Source: Pseudomonas benzenivorans
GTDB taxonomy: Bacteria; Pseudomonadota; Gammaproteobacteria; Pseudomonadales; Pseudomonadaceae
Assembly: GCF_033547155.1 (NCBI RefSeq)
Contig: NZ_CP137892.1
Span: 496,001-560,000 of the forward strand
Length of the DNA stretch: 64,000 nucleotides
Direction of reading: 5' to 3'
A program made the translations under genes and the position numbers. The notes below the pieces were generated by a model. The model was not told where the DNA came from. It searched no databases and was given only the letters and a program-made list of their open reading frames with translations. Below, piece after piece: positions 15,790 to 24,885 of the stretch. Within the stretch, counting starts at the first letter, position 1. Each line of letters begins with the position of its first letter.

Positions 15790-17607
15790 ATGAGCGATAA
15801 CGCAGCAAGCCAGGACTCTACATCTAGCCTGAAGATTTACCTGCGCTTGCTCTCGTATGTCCGCCCTTATGTCGGGCTGTTCATGCTGAGTATTCTCGGT
15901 TTCCTGATTTTCGCCTCCACCCAGCCGATGTTCGGCTATGTGCTGAAGTACTTCGTCGATGGCCTGTCCAACCCCGATGCCAGCCTGTTTCCTAATGTGC
16001 CTTACCTGCAGGATCTGCAACTGGTCGAGGCGGTGCCGCTGCTGATCGTGCTGATCGCGTTGTGGCAGGGGATTGGCTCCTACCTGGGCAACTACTTTCT
16101 CGCCAAGGTTTCCCTGGGCCTGGTACACGACCTGCGGGTGGCCCTGTTCAATAACCTGCTGGTCCTGCCCAACCGCTACTTCGATAACCACAACTCGGGA
16201 CATCTGATTTCGCGCATCACCTTCAACGTGACCATGGTCACGGGCGCGGCAACCGACGCGATCAAGGTGGTCATACGCGAAGGCATGACGGTGATCTTCC
16301 TGTTTGCCACCCTGCTGTGGATGAACTGGAAGCTGACCCTGGTGATGGTGGCCATCCTGCCGCTGATCGGCGTGATGGTCAGCAGCGCCAGCCGCAAGTT
16401 TCGCAAGCAGAGCAAGAAGATCCAGGTGGCCATGGGCGATGTCACCCATGTCGCCTCCGAGACCATCCAGGGCTATCGGGTCGTGCGCAGCTTCGGTGGC
16501 GAGACCTACGAGCAGGAACGCTTCCTCAATTCCAGCCTGAGCAACACGGAAAAGCAGCTGCGCATGACCAAGACCGGCGCCGTGTACACGCCCATGCTGC
16601 AGCTGGTGATCTACAGCGCCATGGCGGTGCTGATGTTCCTGGTGCTGTTCATGCGCGGTGATGCCTCGGCGGGGGACCTGGTCGCCTATATCACCCTGGC
16701 CGGCCTGCTGCCCAAGCCGATCCGCCAGCTGTCGGAGGTGAGTTCGACCATCCAGAAGGGCGTGGCCGGTGCCGAGAGCATCTTCGAGCAACTGGACCAG
16801 GCCCCCGAGGTCGATCACGGCACCCAGGTGCGCGAGCGGGTCAGCGGCCGTCTCGAGGTGCGCGACCTGAGCTTCGTCTACCCGGGGGCTGACAAGCCGG
16901 TGCTGAACGACATCTCCTTCAGCGTCGAGCCAGGGCAGATGGTTGCCTTGGTCGGCCGTTCCGGCAGCGGCAAGTCGACCCTGGCCAGCCTGATTCCGCG
17001 CTTCTACCACCATGACCAGGGGCAGATCCTGCTGGACGGCCTGGATGTTGAGGACTACCAGTTGCGCAACCTGCGCCGGCACATCGCCCTGGTCACCCAG
17101 CACGTCACCCTGTTCAACGATACGGTGAGCAACAACATCGCCTATGGCGATCTGGCCGAGGCGCCCCCGGCCGAGGTGCGCAAGGCGGCCGAGGCCGCCT
17201 ATGCCGCCGAGTTCATCGAGCAGATGCCGCAAGGCTACGACACCCTGGTCGGCGAGAATGGCGTGTTGCTGTCCGGCGGTCAGCGCCAGCGTTTGGCCAT
17301 CGCCCGTGCCCTGCTCAAGGACGCCCCGCTGCTGATTCTCGACGAGGCCACCTCGGCGCTGGATACCGAGTCCGAGCGGCATATCCAGGCGGCCCTGGAC
17401 GAGGTGATGAAGGGCCGCACCACCCTGGTCATTGCCCACCGCCTGAGCACCATCGAGAAGGCCGACCTGATCCTGGTGATGGATCAGGGACGCATCGTCG
17501 AGCGCGGTACGCACGCCGAGCTGCTGGCGCAGAACGGCTACTATGCTCGGCTGCATGCCAAGCAGTTCGAGGCCGACGCCGAGCCGCTGCTGGAGCAGGA
17601 CGCCTGA
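15790..17607 (+). CDS. msbA: Lipid A ABC exporter MsbA
   Basis: A 605-aa half-transporter: six membrane helices in the first 330 residues, then an ATPase domain with Walker A LVGRSGSGKSTLAS (about residue 398), signature LSGGQRQRLAIARAL (about 495) and Walker B LLILDEATSALDT. It flips lipid A-core across the inner membrane using ATP, working as a homodimer. I chose ATG 15790 (MSDNAASQDS) over the upstream in-frame ATG 15745, which would lie inside the promoter. It is the first gene of a coupled set with mig-14 and the deacetylase. Confidence 0.95.
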   Translation: MSDNAASQDSTSSLKIYLRLLSYVRPYVGLFMLSILGFLIFASTQPMFGYVLKYFVDGLSNPDASLFPNVPYLQDLQLVEAVPLLIVLIALWQGIGSYLGNYFLAKVSLGLVHDLRVALFNNLLVLPNRYFDNHNSGHLISRITFNVTMVTGAATDAIKVVIREGMTVIFLFATLLWMNWKLTLVMVAILPLIGVMVSSASRKFRKQSKKIQVAMGDVTHVASETIQGYRVVRSFGGETYEQERFLNSSLSNTEKQLRMTKTGAVYTPMLQLVIYSAMAVLMFLVLFMRGDASAGDLVAYITLAGLLPKPIRQLSEVSSTIQKGVAGAESIFEQLDQAPEVDHGTQVRERVSGRLEVRDLSFVYPGADKPVLNDISFSVEPGQMVALVGRSGSGKSTLASLIPRFYHHDQGQILLDGLDVEDYQLRNLRRHIALVTQHVTLFNDTVSNNIAYGDLAEAPPAEVRKAAEAAYAAEFIEQMPQGYDTLVGENGVLLSGGQRQRLAIARALLKDAPLLILDEATSALDTESERHIQAALDEVMKGRTTLVIAHRLSTIEKADLILVMDQGRIVERGTHAELLAQNGYYARLHAKQFEADAEPLLEQDA

Positions 17608-18503
17608 TGCTCAGTCACCTGCGCCTGTGGCGCGAGCAGGGCTGGACCCCGATTGATGCCGCCACCTATGCCGAACTCTGGCAGCGCTTCGGCGGCAGCG
17701 TGGCCACCCATCCGCAGGTGGTCGAACGCCTGGCCGGCCTGGCGGGCATCCCGGTGCGCTACCTGGGTTGGCGGGAGCGAGGCGAGCTGAGGGCGGCTCT
17801 ACCGACCTGGGGGCGCCACCTGGCTCTGTCCAAGGACGTGCTCAAGCGTCAGGGCAAGCGCGGCCTGTTCGACCTGGGCAATGCCGAGATCATCCTGCCG
17901 ATGGCGCCGCAGGCGCGGGTGGCACTGCGCCACAGGGCGCGCTACGTCTCCGATCTGCATGCCGAACACATCAGCTCCCTGCGCGAGCAGGCCGAGGGCC
18001 TGGCCCTGGCCCGCGAGCCGGAGCAGTACAGCAAGAAGTTCCGCTATAACCAGCGCCGCGAACAGCGCCTGCTGGAGGAGGCGGGCGGGGTGATCAGGCC
18101 GATGCTGGAGCTGAGCGCTGCCGAGCAGGCGGCGATCTACGCCGAGCTGTTCCAGCGCCGCTGGGGCTTCGAGGCCACCGGCAAGGCACACCTGACGGAG
18201 GTCTTCGCGCTGCTGCGCGAGTTCATGACCGGTTCGCTGATCTACCTCAACGACGAGCCGGTGGCCATCCAGGTGCTCTACCGGGTCGAGGCGCCGCAGT
18301 GGGTCAGCCTGGAGTACATCAACGGCGGGGTCGACCCGCAGACCCGCGACTTCAGCCCCGGCAGCGTGCTCAGCTTCGTCAATACCCAGGCCGCCTGGGC
18401 CGAGGCCCGCGCCCTGGGCAAGCCGCTGCGCTACTCCTTCGGCCGCGCCGACCGCGAATACAAGGACCGCTGGTGCCATCGCGTGCCGGTCTATCAGGTG
18501 TGA
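17607..18503 (+). CDS. Mig-14 family antimicrobial-peptide resistance protein
   Basis: A 298-aa GNAT-fold protein of the Mig-14 type. Features I recognise are the start LRLWREQGWTPIDAATYAELW, the central YSKKFRYNQRREQRLLEEAGG and the end YSFGRADREYKDRWCH. Mig-14 supports resistance to cationic antimicrobial peptides in Salmonella and P. aeruginosa; it associates with the inner membrane and its chemistry is not settled. The ATG shares a base with the msbA stop (TGATG), so it is made together with the lipid A flippase. In PAO1, as I remember it, this gene lies with the outer-core genes instead. Confidence 0.88.
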   Translation: MLSHLRLWREQGWTPIDAATYAELWQRFGGSVATHPQVVERLAGLAGIPVRYLGWRERGELRAALPTWGRHLALSKDVLKRQGKRGLFDLGNAEIILPMAPQARVALRHRARYVSDLHAEHISSLREQAEGLALAREPEQYSKKFRYNQRREQRLLEEAGGVIRPMLELSAAEQAAIYAELFQRRWGFEATGKAHLTEVFALLREFMTGSLIYLNDEPVAIQVLYRVEAPQWVSLEYINGGVDPQTRDFSPGSVLSFVNTQAAWAEARALGKPLRYSFGRADREYKDRWCHRVPVYQV

Positions 18504-18505
18504 AC

Positions 18506-19900
18506 ATGGCCGGCCGCAAGCAGCAGCTGCTCAAGCGTCACCGTCGGCACAAGCGCATCGCCTTGCTGGTGTCCCTGCTGCTGCTGGCGCTGCTCGGCGT
18601 GCTGCTGGCCTGGTGGCTGGTGCCGCTGCTGCTGGTGCTGGGCTGGATCGGCCATGAGGCCTGGTTTGCCGATCACCTGTTCTACTCGCCAGCCGATGAC
18701 TACCGCTACGACTTCCCGCCGGGTACGCAGCAGCTGCCGGCGCGCGTGGCCGATGGGGTGCTCAGGGTGGAGGGCGATTGCGCCGGCGCCGACACCCTGA
18801 TCCTGCAGCTGGAGCTCCGTGCCGGCTGGCTGGGACGCTGGCTCGACCCTTATGTGCGGGTCGGCGGGGATCGTCAGGATTTCGAGCGCGGCGTCAGTGG
18901 CCGGCGCTACCTCAACCTGTCCGGCCAGGGCGAGGCGCTGGCCGCCGGCAGTCTGCCGATCCGCGGGCGCTTCTGCCGCCTGGGCGCCAGCGCCACGCTC
19001 TATGCCCTGAGCAACCCCGATTACGCCCGGCAGCGGCTGATGGTCATCGCCCCCCACGCCGACGACGCCGAGCTGGCCGCCTTCGGCCTGTACAGCCGCG
19101 CTAATGAGGCGAGCATCGTCACCCTGACCCAGGGCGAGATCGAGGCCGATGCCTACCGGCGCCTGGGCCTGGAGCAGGCCGCGGCGGCGCGCCTCAAGGG
19201 CCGCCTGCGCACCTGGGACAGCCTGGCGGTGCCGCTGTGGGGCGGCGTCACGTCTGAGCGCTGCGTGCAGCTCGGCTACTACTGCCTGCAGCTGCCGGCC
19301 ATGGCCGAGCAGCCCGCTCAGGCCTTCGGCTCCCGCGAGTCCGGGGAAAGCGACATTCGCCGCGCCCGCCGGCACAACCCGCTGCAATTGCCCGGGGACA
19401 CCGATGGGGTGCCCAGCTGGCACAACCTGGTGACGGACCTGGCGGCGCTGCTGGAGCATTACCGCCCCGAGGTGCTGGTCACCCCGCATCCCGAACTGGA
19501 CCCGCACGGCGACCATGTTGCGGCGACCCGCGCCCTGCGCGAGGCCATCGCGGCCAGTGCCTGGAAGCCGCAGACCCTGCTGCTCTATGCCAACCACCTG
19601 CACGACAACGACCGCTGGCCCATGGGCCCGGCCGGGCAGGGCATCGCCCTGCCACCGGCCATCGAGCCGTTGCCGGCCGACGGCCTGTGGAGCCCGACCC
19701 TGAGCGCCGAGGTACAGCTGGACAAGGCCATGGCGCTGGCCATGCAGCACGACCTGCAGGGGCCGCTGCCGACCAAGAAACGCCTGCGCCGGCTGATCCA
19801 GCGCCTGCTGGCCGGGCGCCGCTGGCCGGCCAGCGGCGAGGACGAGTTCTTCCGCAAGGCGGTGCGCCGCCACGAGCTGTTCTGGGTGCGTCCTCTATAG
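18506..19900 (+). CDS. PIG-L family de-N-acetylase, DnpA-like
   Basis: A 464-aa protein with a basic N-terminus and one or two hydrophobic segments (RIALLVSLLLLALLGVLLAWW, residues about 17-45), so it is inner-membrane anchored. The PIG-L/LmbE zinc motif is MVIAPHADDAELAAFG (about residue 180), with the partner histidine in HPELDPHGDHVAATRAL (about residue 330). PIG-L enzymes remove acetyl from N-acetylglucosamine-type sugars. The P. aeruginosa relative DnpA (PA5002) lies in the LPS-core cluster and affects fluoroquinolone tolerance. Start ATG 18506, two bases after the mig-14 stop; the frame upstream overlaps mig-14. Confidence 0.87.
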   Translation: MAGRKQQLLKRHRRHKRIALLVSLLLLALLGVLLAWWLVPLLLVLGWIGHEAWFADHLFYSPADDYRYDFPPGTQQLPARVADGVLRVEGDCAGADTLILQLELRAGWLGRWLDPYVRVGGDRQDFERGVSGRRYLNLSGQGEALAAGSLPIRGRFCRLGASATLYALSNPDYARQRLMVIAPHADDAELAAFGLYSRANEASIVTLTQGEIEADAYRRLGLEQAAAARLKGRLRTWDSLAVPLWGGVTSERCVQLGYYCLQLPAMAEQPAQAFGSRESGESDIRRARRHNPLQLPGDTDGVPSWHNLVTDLAALLEHYRPEVLVTPHPELDPHGDHVAATRALREAIAASAWKPQTLLLYANHLHDNDRWPMGPAGQGIALPPAIEPLPADGLWSPTLSAEVQLDKAMALAMQHDLQGPLPTKKRLRRLIQRLLAGRRWPASGEDEFFRKAVRRHELFWVRPL

Positions 19901-19942
19901 GATGGCACCGCGCCTGGCCGGCATCGGCCGATATTCCCGACA

Positions 19943-19951
19943 TGCTATGAT
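19943..19951 (+). promoter_or_regulatory. Candidate extended -10 promoter for hldE
   Basis: TGCTATGAT is a TGn-extended -10 element, 30 bases before the hldE ATG. No good -35 box is seen 17 bases upstream, which is acceptable for an extended -10 promoter. It would allow hldE to be expressed apart from msbA/mig-14. Confidence 0.4.
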
Positions 19952-19981
19952 CTGCGGCGATTTTGCCGCCCCGGAGTCCCC

Positions 19982-21403
19982 ATGAAGTTGTCCATGCCCC
20001 GTTTCGACCAAGCCCCCGTTCTGGTGGTGGGCGATGTCATGCTCGACCGTTACTGGCATGGCGGCACCTCGCGGATTTCCCCGGAGGCGCCGGTGCCGGT
20101 GGTCAAGGTCGAGCAGATCGAGGACCGCCCCGGCGGTGCGGCCAACGTCGCCCTGAACATCGCCGCGCTGGGCGCGCCGGCCGTGCTGATCGGGGTCACC
20201 GGTGCCGACGAGGCCGCCGACAGCCTCAGCAACAGCCTGCAGGCGGTGGGGGTCAGGACCCGCTTCCAGCGCATCGCCGACCAGCCGACCATCGTCAAGC
20301 TGCGGGTGCTGAGCCGTCACCAGCAACTGCTGCGCATGGACTTCGAGGAGGCCTTCAGCACAGACGCCGTCGCCATCGCCCGCGAGGTCGAGGCGCAGCT
20401 CGAGGGGGTCAAGGTGCTGGTGCTGTCCGACTACGGCAAGGGCGCGCTGAAGAATCACCAGGTGCTGGTACAGGCCGCCCGCGCCCGCGGCATCCCGGTG
20501 CTGGCCGACCCCAAGGGCAAGGACTTCTCCATCTACCGCGGCGCCAGCCTGATCACCCCCAACCTCAGCGAGTTCGAGGCCATAGTCGGTCACTGCCGGG
20601 ACGAGGCCGAACTGGTGGCCAAGGGGGCGGCGCTGATGCGCGAGTTGGACCTCGGCGCGCTGCTGGTGACCCGCGGCGAGCACGGCATGACCCTGCTGCG
20701 CCCCGAGCATGCGCCGCTGCACCTGCCGGCCCGGGCCCGCGAGGTGTTCGATGTCACCGGTGCCGGCGACACCGTGATCTCCACCCTGGCCGCCAGCCTG
20801 GCCGCCGGCGAGGAACTGCCCCAGGCCGTGGCCCTGGCCAACCTGGCCGCCGGCATCGTGGTCGGCAAGCTCGGCACCGCGGCGATCAGTGCCCCCGAGC
20901 TGCGCCGCGCGGTGCAGCGCGAGCAGGGTTCCGAGCGCGGCGTGCTGAGTCACGACCAGTTGCTGCTGGCCATCGAGGATGCCCGCGCCCACGGCGAGAA
21001 GATCGTCTTCACCAACGGCTGCTTCGACATCCTGCATGCCGGTCACGTGACTTATCTGGAGCAGGCCCGGGCCCAGGGCGATCGCCTGGTGCTGGCGGTC
21101 AACGACGACGCCTCGGTCAGCCGCCTCAAGGGTCCCGGCCGGCCGATCAACTCGGTGGACCGGCGCATGGCCGTGCTCGCCGGTCTCGGCGCAGTGGACT
21201 GGGTGGTGAGCTTCGCCGAGGACACCCCGGAGCGCCTGCTCGAGCAGGTACGCCCGGACGTGCTGGTCAAGGGCGGCGACTACGGCATCGACCAGGTGGT
21301 CGGCGCCGAGATCGTCACCGCCTACGGTGGCGAGGTGCGGGTGCTCGGCCTGGTGGAGAACAGCTCGACCACCGCCATAGTCGAGAAGATTCGCAGCAAA
21401 TAG
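19982..21403 (+). CDS. hldE: Bifunctional heptose-7-phosphate kinase / heptose-1-phosphate adenylyltransferase HldE
   Basis: A 473-aa two-domain enzyme. Residues 1-320 are a PfkB/ribokinase-type kinase ([22 protein letters not shown], and [13 protein letters not shown] with the catalytic Asp near 265); residues 340-473 are a cytidylyltransferase-type domain ([20 protein letters not shown], with the HxGH motif near residue 354). It phosphorylates D-glycero-D-manno-heptose 7-phosphate and later adenylylates the 1-phosphate, supplying ADP-heptose for WaaC and WaaF in this window. ATG 19982 follows a moderate CCGGAG Shine-Dalgarno. Confidence 0.97.
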   Translation: MKLSMPRFDQAPVLVVGDVMLDRYWHGGTSRISPEAPVPVVKVEQIEDRPGGAANVALNIAALGAPAVLIGVTGADEAADSLSNSLQAVGVRTRFQRIADQPTIVKLRVLSRHQQLLRMDFEEAFSTDAVAIAREVEAQLEGVKVLVLSDYGKGALKNHQVLVQAARARGIPVLADPKGKDFSIYRGASLITPNLSEFEAIVGHCRDEAELVAKGAALMRELDLGALLVTRGEHGMTLLRPEHAPLHLPARAREVFDVTGAGDTVISTLAASLAAGEELPQAVALANLAAGIVVGKLGTAAISAPELRRAVQREQGSERGVLSHDQLLLAIEDARAHGEKIVFTNGCFDILHAGHVTYLEQARAQGDRLVLAVNDDASVSRLKGPGRPINSVDRRMAVLAGLGAVDWVVSFAEDTPERLLEQVRPDVLVKGGDYGIDQVVGAEIVTAYGGEVRVLGLVENSSTTAIVEKIRSK

Positions 21404-21420
21404 GCCTTGGCTGGCCGGCG

Positions 21421-22371
21421 CTAGCCGCGCCCGGCGGCGTCCAGCTCGGGCGGCGGGTTTGGGGGTGAGGACCGGCCGCCAGTGGCCGCTGCGGCCTTGA
21501 GCCCCTGCAGCTGCAGCCAGTCCTTCCAGCGGATGCGCTCCTCGCGCACCAGCCAGCCGTCCTGCGGCGCGAAGCTCTCCGCCAGCCACAGGCCGCGGGT
21601 GCTGCTGGGCGTCAGCACGCCGTTCTTCAGGGTCAGCAGCTCGTTGGTCGGTCTGCCGTTCTCCAGCGGGATCAGGTACAGGTCCGGGCGCCGGCGGTCG
21701 AGGCGGGCGATCAGCTGGCCGTCTTCCAGGTGCTCGTCGACGTGGAACAGGCTCGGTTGCCTGGCCTCTTTCGGCAATTCCAGGCGCAGGTCGTAGACCA
21801 GCTGCAGCGAGGCGGTCGGCAGGTGCACGTAGGCCCGCGGTCGCTCGAGCAGGGTCAGGTTGCCGCACTGCACCGGGCGCGCCGCGCCGGACAGCGGGCT
21901 GAGGCGAAAGTGCACGGCCTCGCGGTAGTGCAGCGCGCCCTGGTAGGGGGCCGGCAGCCAGGTGTCGCCGAAACGGCCGTACAGCCAGCCTTCCGGGGTT
22001 TCCACCAGGCATTCCTCGGCCACCTCCTGGATCGCCGTGTGCAGCGGCAGGTTCAGCTCGTGGGCCGGGACATAGCCGGAAATCAGCTTGAGTACCACGT
22101 CGCCGCGGTCCTGGCGCCGCTGGCGCACCAGCAGCCAGTACTCGCGGCCGTGCCAGCTCAGGGTCAGGCGCACCGAGACTCCCAGGTTGGCCAGCTCCAC
22201 GGCGAAGCGCTGGCTGTCGCCGAGCGCGATCTCCCGGCGCCGTTCCAGCATCTGGGCGAAGTTCAGGGCCTGGCCGATGCCCTGGTAGCTCAGGCGGTCC
22301 GGGCCCGCTTCGACGAACAGCGGCAGGGTCTTGAAGACACTGGGGTTCTTGCGGATCAGGGTGCGCGCCAT
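21421..22371 (-). CDS. Conserved hypothetical protein with a Nudix-like segment (PA4993-like)
   Basis: A 316-aa soluble protein with no signal peptide. Residues about 95-125 contain LHTAIQEVAEECLVETPEG, which resembles the REUXEEXGU part of a Nudix box, but the leading glycine and first glutamate are not in their normal places, so hydrolase activity is doubtful. The C-terminal 20 residues are low complexity and proline-rich. The position next to the aldo/keto reductase gene matches the uncharacterised PA4993. It runs convergent to hldE with a 17-base gap. I cannot assign a function. Confidence 0.7.
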   Translation of the reverse strand: MARTLIRKNPSVFKTLPLFVEAGPDRLSYQGIGQALNFAQMLERRREIALGDSQRFAVELANLGVSVRLTLSWHGREYWLLVRQRRQDRGDVVLKLISGYVPAHELNLPLHTAIQEVAEECLVETPEGWLYGRFGDTWLPAPYQGALHYREAVHFRLSPLSGAARPVQCGNLTLLERPRAYVHLPTASLQLVYDLRLELPKEARQPSLFHVDEHLEDGQLIARLDRRRPDLYLIPLENGRPTNELLTLKNGVLTPSSTRGLWLAESFAPQDGWLVREERIRWKDWLQLQGLKAAAATGGRSSPPNPPPELDAAGRG

Positions 22372-22410
22372 CTGGGTACCTCTCGGGTGGGCCGGGCCGC
22401 GATCCTGGAG

Positions 22411-23220
22411 TCAGGCGATGTCCTGGATCACCGCCGCGGCCGTTGCCACATTATGGGCCAGGTGCTGCGGGTCGATGGTGCCGATGATGGCGCTGTTCAC
22501 CGCCGGGTGGCCGAAGATCAGCTCGAAGCTGGCCTGGACCGGGTCTTCGCCCGGCTGCAGGCAGGCATGCCCGCTGGCCAGGGCCTTCTTCACCAGGATG
22601 CCCTTGCCGTGCTGCTCGGCGTAGTCCAGCACCGGCAGCTCGCCCTGCTCGTTGAGGTTGTAGGTGACCATGGCGCAGTCGCCCTGCTGCAGGGCCAGTA
22701 GGCCACCCTCGACGGTCTTGCCGGACAGGCCGAAGGCGCGGATCTTGCCTTCGCGCTTGAGCTCGGCGAGGGTCTCGTAGATGCCGCTGTCCTGCAGGAT
22801 GGCGACATCGTTGCCGTCCGAGTGCACCAGCAGCAGGTCGATGAAGTCGGTCTCCAGGCGCTTGAGGCTGCGCTCCACGGAGCGGCGCGTATGGGCTGGG
22901 GAGAAGTCGAAGCGCGACTGGCCGTTCTCGAACTCCTCGCCGCTCTTGCTGACGATCACCCACTGCTCGCGCTGGCCGCGCAGCAGCGGGCCGAGGCGCG
23001 CCTCGCTGGTGCCGTAGGCCGGGGCGGTGTCGATCAGGTTGATGCCCAGCTCGTGGGCCTGGGCCAGCAACCGGCGGGCCTCGGCGTCGTCCGGGATGCG
23101 GAAGCCGCTGGGGTACTTCACGCCTTGGTCGCGGCCCAGCTTGACGGTGCCCAGGCCCAGCGGCGAGACCAGCAGCTCGGTCGAGCCCAGCGGGCGATGC
23201 AGGTTGTGCAGGGTGTGCAT
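22411..23220 (-). CDS. Aldo/keto reductase
   Basis: A 269-aa NADPH-dependent TIM-barrel oxidoreductase. The catalytic tetrad is visible: Asp and Tyr in NLIDTAPAYGTSEARLG (about residues 57-67), Lys in WVIVSKSGEEF (about 93) and His in DLLLVHSDGND (about 130). The C-terminal cofactor segment is AIIGTIDPQHLAHNV. Its ATG overlaps the stop of the FAD oxidoreductase gene by four bases, so the two enzymes are co-translated and may act on linked carbonyl and hydroxyl substrates. The substrate is unknown. Confidence 0.88.
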   Translation of the reverse strand: MHTLHNLHRPLGSTELLVSPLGLGTVKLGRDQGVKYPSGFRIPDDAEARRLLAQAHELGINLIDTAPAYGTSEARLGPLLRGQREQWVIVSKSGEEFENGQSRFDFSPAHTRRSVERSLKRLETDFIDLLLVHSDGNDVAILQDSGIYETLAELKREGKIRAFGLSGKTVEGGLLALQQGDCAMVTYNLNEQGELPVLDYAEQHGKGILVKKALASGHACLQPGEDPVQASFELIFGHPAVNSAIIGTIDPQHLAHNVATAAAVIQDIA

Positions 23221-24392
23221 CAGAACAGTTCCTCCCAGGCGGGTTGGGCGATGGCCGGGCGCGGCAGCGCGGGCAGCGGGGCGTGGGCGGCGGGACGGAT
23301 GCCGTCGCGCGCCAGGCTCGCCAGCACGCGGTCGGCGAAGTCCGGGGCCAAGGCCAGTTTAGTCGGCCAGCCGGCCAGCAGGCGGCCCTGTTCGGCGAGA
23401 AAGGCGTTGTCCGGGCGCACCAGGCCGGACTGCGCCGGCTCGGCGCGCTCGACCCTCAGGGTGGCCCAGCGGGCGTCGCCGAGGTCGATCCAGGGCAGCA
23501 GCGCGGCCAGTTCCTTCTGCGCTGCGGCGATCTGCGCCGCCTCGTTACGGGCCACGCCCTCGGCTTCGGCCAGGTCGCCGCCCAGGTACCAGACCCACTG
23601 GCCGTCGGCCGCCGGGTGGCTGGTGACCGTTACCCGCGGCTTCGGGCCGCCGCCCAGGCAGTGGGCGTACAGCGGCTTGAGGGTCGGCCCCTTGACCAGC
23701 ACCATGTGCAGCGGGCGCAGTTGCTGGACCGGTTGCTTGAGCTCGAGCGCGGCGAGCAGTTCGGCGTTGCCGCGCCCGGCGCTGAGGACGATGCGCTGGG
23801 CGCGAATCTCCCGGTCGTCGACGCGCAGGCCGACCAGCTCGTCCTGCTCGCGCAGCGGCTCGATGGCTGCGCCGGCCAGCAGGCCGTCGCCGGCCAGTTC
23901 GGCGAGGCGGGCAATGAGGCTGGGCACGTCGAGCACCAGCTCGGTCAGGCGGTAGACCTTGCCCTTGAATTTCGGATGCTGCAACGCCGGTGGCAGCTGC
24001 TCGCCCTTGACCTGGTCGACCCGGCCACGCACCGCCTTGCTGGCGAAGAAGCTGGTCAGGTTGCCGGCCAGGCTGCCGGGGGACCACAGGTAGTGGGCCT
24101 CGGACAGCAGGCGCACGCCGGACAGGTCCAGCTCGCCGTTGCCGGCCAGCGCCTCGCGCCAGCGCCGCGGCATGTCGGCGATGGCTTCCGAGGCGCCACT
24201 CAGGGCGCCGTGCAGGGCGTACTTGGCTCCGCCGTGGATGATCCCCTGGGACTTGACGCTCTGTCCGCCGCCCAGGCTGGCGTTCTCCACCAGCAGGGTG
24301 GCGAAGCCCTGGCGGCGCAGGCGCGCATTCAGCCAGAGACCGGCGATACCGCCGCCGACAATCAGAACGTCCGTGCTCAGAGCTTGGGACAT
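23220..24392 (-). CDS. FAD-dependent oxidoreductase (DAO family)
   Basis: A 390-aa flavoenzyme. The dinucleotide-binding start VLIVGGGIAGLWLNARLRRQG lies at residues 9-29, and the family block SLGGGQSVKSQGIIHGGAKYAL follows, as in D-amino-acid-oxidase-type enzymes. I start it at ATG 24392 because that gives the FAD motif at the N-terminus; a longer frame to 24887 would run through the SMR gene. It is upstream of and overlapping the aldo/keto reductase. The substrate cannot be told from the sequence. Confidence 0.88.
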   Translation of the reverse strand: MSQALSTDVLIVGGGIAGLWLNARLRRQGFATLLVENASLGGGQSVKSQGIIHGGAKYALHGALSGASEAIADMPRRWREALAGNGELDLSGVRLLSEAHYLWSPGSLAGNLTSFFASKAVRGRVDQVKGEQLPPALQHPKFKGKVYRLTELVLDVPSLIARLAELAGDGLLAGAAIEPLREQDELVGLRVDDREIRAQRIVLSAGRGNAELLAALELKQPVQQLRPLHMVLVKGPTLKPLYAHCLGGGPKPRVTVTSHPAADGQWVWYLGGDLAEAEGVARNEAAQIAAAQKELAALLPWIDLGDARWATLRVERAEPAQSGLVRPDNAFLAEQGRLLAGWPTKLALAPDFADRVLASLARDGIRPAAHAPLPALPRPAIAQPAWEELF

Positions 24393-24457
24393 GGGCGCGC
24401 CTCGTTGAAAAAAACAGGCGCGCAGTATAACCCGCGTGGTCGTGACGTCGGCCCTGA

Positions 24458-24790
24458 TCAGTGGCCGACGCTTTGCGAGAACAGCTGGATCACCACCACG
24501 CCGGCGACTATCAGGCCCATGCCGAGCAGCGCCGGCAGGTCCAGCCGCTGCTGGTAGAGAATGGTCGCGGCGATGCTCACCAGAACGATGCCCAGGCCGG
24601 CCCAGACCGCGTAGGCCACGCCCACCGGTATGGTCTTGACCACCAGGCTGAGCATCCAGAAGGACAGCGCATAACCGAACACCACCAGCAGCAGCGGCAG
24701 GGGGCGGTTGAGGCCGTCCAGGGCCTTCATCGAGGCTGTGGCGACGACTTCGGCGGCGATAGCGATGCCGAGGTAGAGGTAGCCGGTCAT
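24458..24790 (-). CDS. Small multidrug resistance (SMR/EmrE-type) transporter
   Basis: A 110-aa protein with four hydrophobic helices. The first, YLYLGIAIAAEVVATASMKAL, carries the membrane glutamate (Glu14) that couples proton and drug binding in EmrE, followed by the ATxxMK-like motif. Helix 3 has VAYAVWAGLGIVLVS, the SMR signature. It works in the inner membrane as a dimer exchanging protons for cationic compounds. It is divergent from a LysR gene with 95 bases between the starts, so the regulator probably controls it. Confidence 0.92.
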   Translation of the reverse strand: MTGYLYLGIAIAAEVVATASMKALDGLNRPLPLLLVVFGYALSFWMLSLVVKTIPVGVAYAVWAGLGIVLVSIAATILYQQRLDLPALLGMGLIVAGVVVIQLFSQSVGH

Positions 24791-24854
24791 AGAAAATCCC
24801 TCCTACTAGGTGTGGTGAGGATTCTAAGTGTTCTCGTGATGGGATAAAGTCATT

Positions 24855-24877
24855 ACCTATCTTTAGTGGAGATAGGT
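24855..24877 (+). promoter_or_regulatory. LysR-type operator between SMR gene and lysR
   Basis: A perfect inverted repeat, ACCTATC (24855-24861), nine bases, then GATAGGT (24871-24877). It contains ATC-N9-GAT, which is the LysR-family T-N11-A box. It lies just before the lysR start and covers its Shine-Dalgarno, so the regulator probably represses its own gene while acting on the divergent SMR gene. Confidence 0.6.
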
Positions 24878-24885
24878 TGTCGGTC

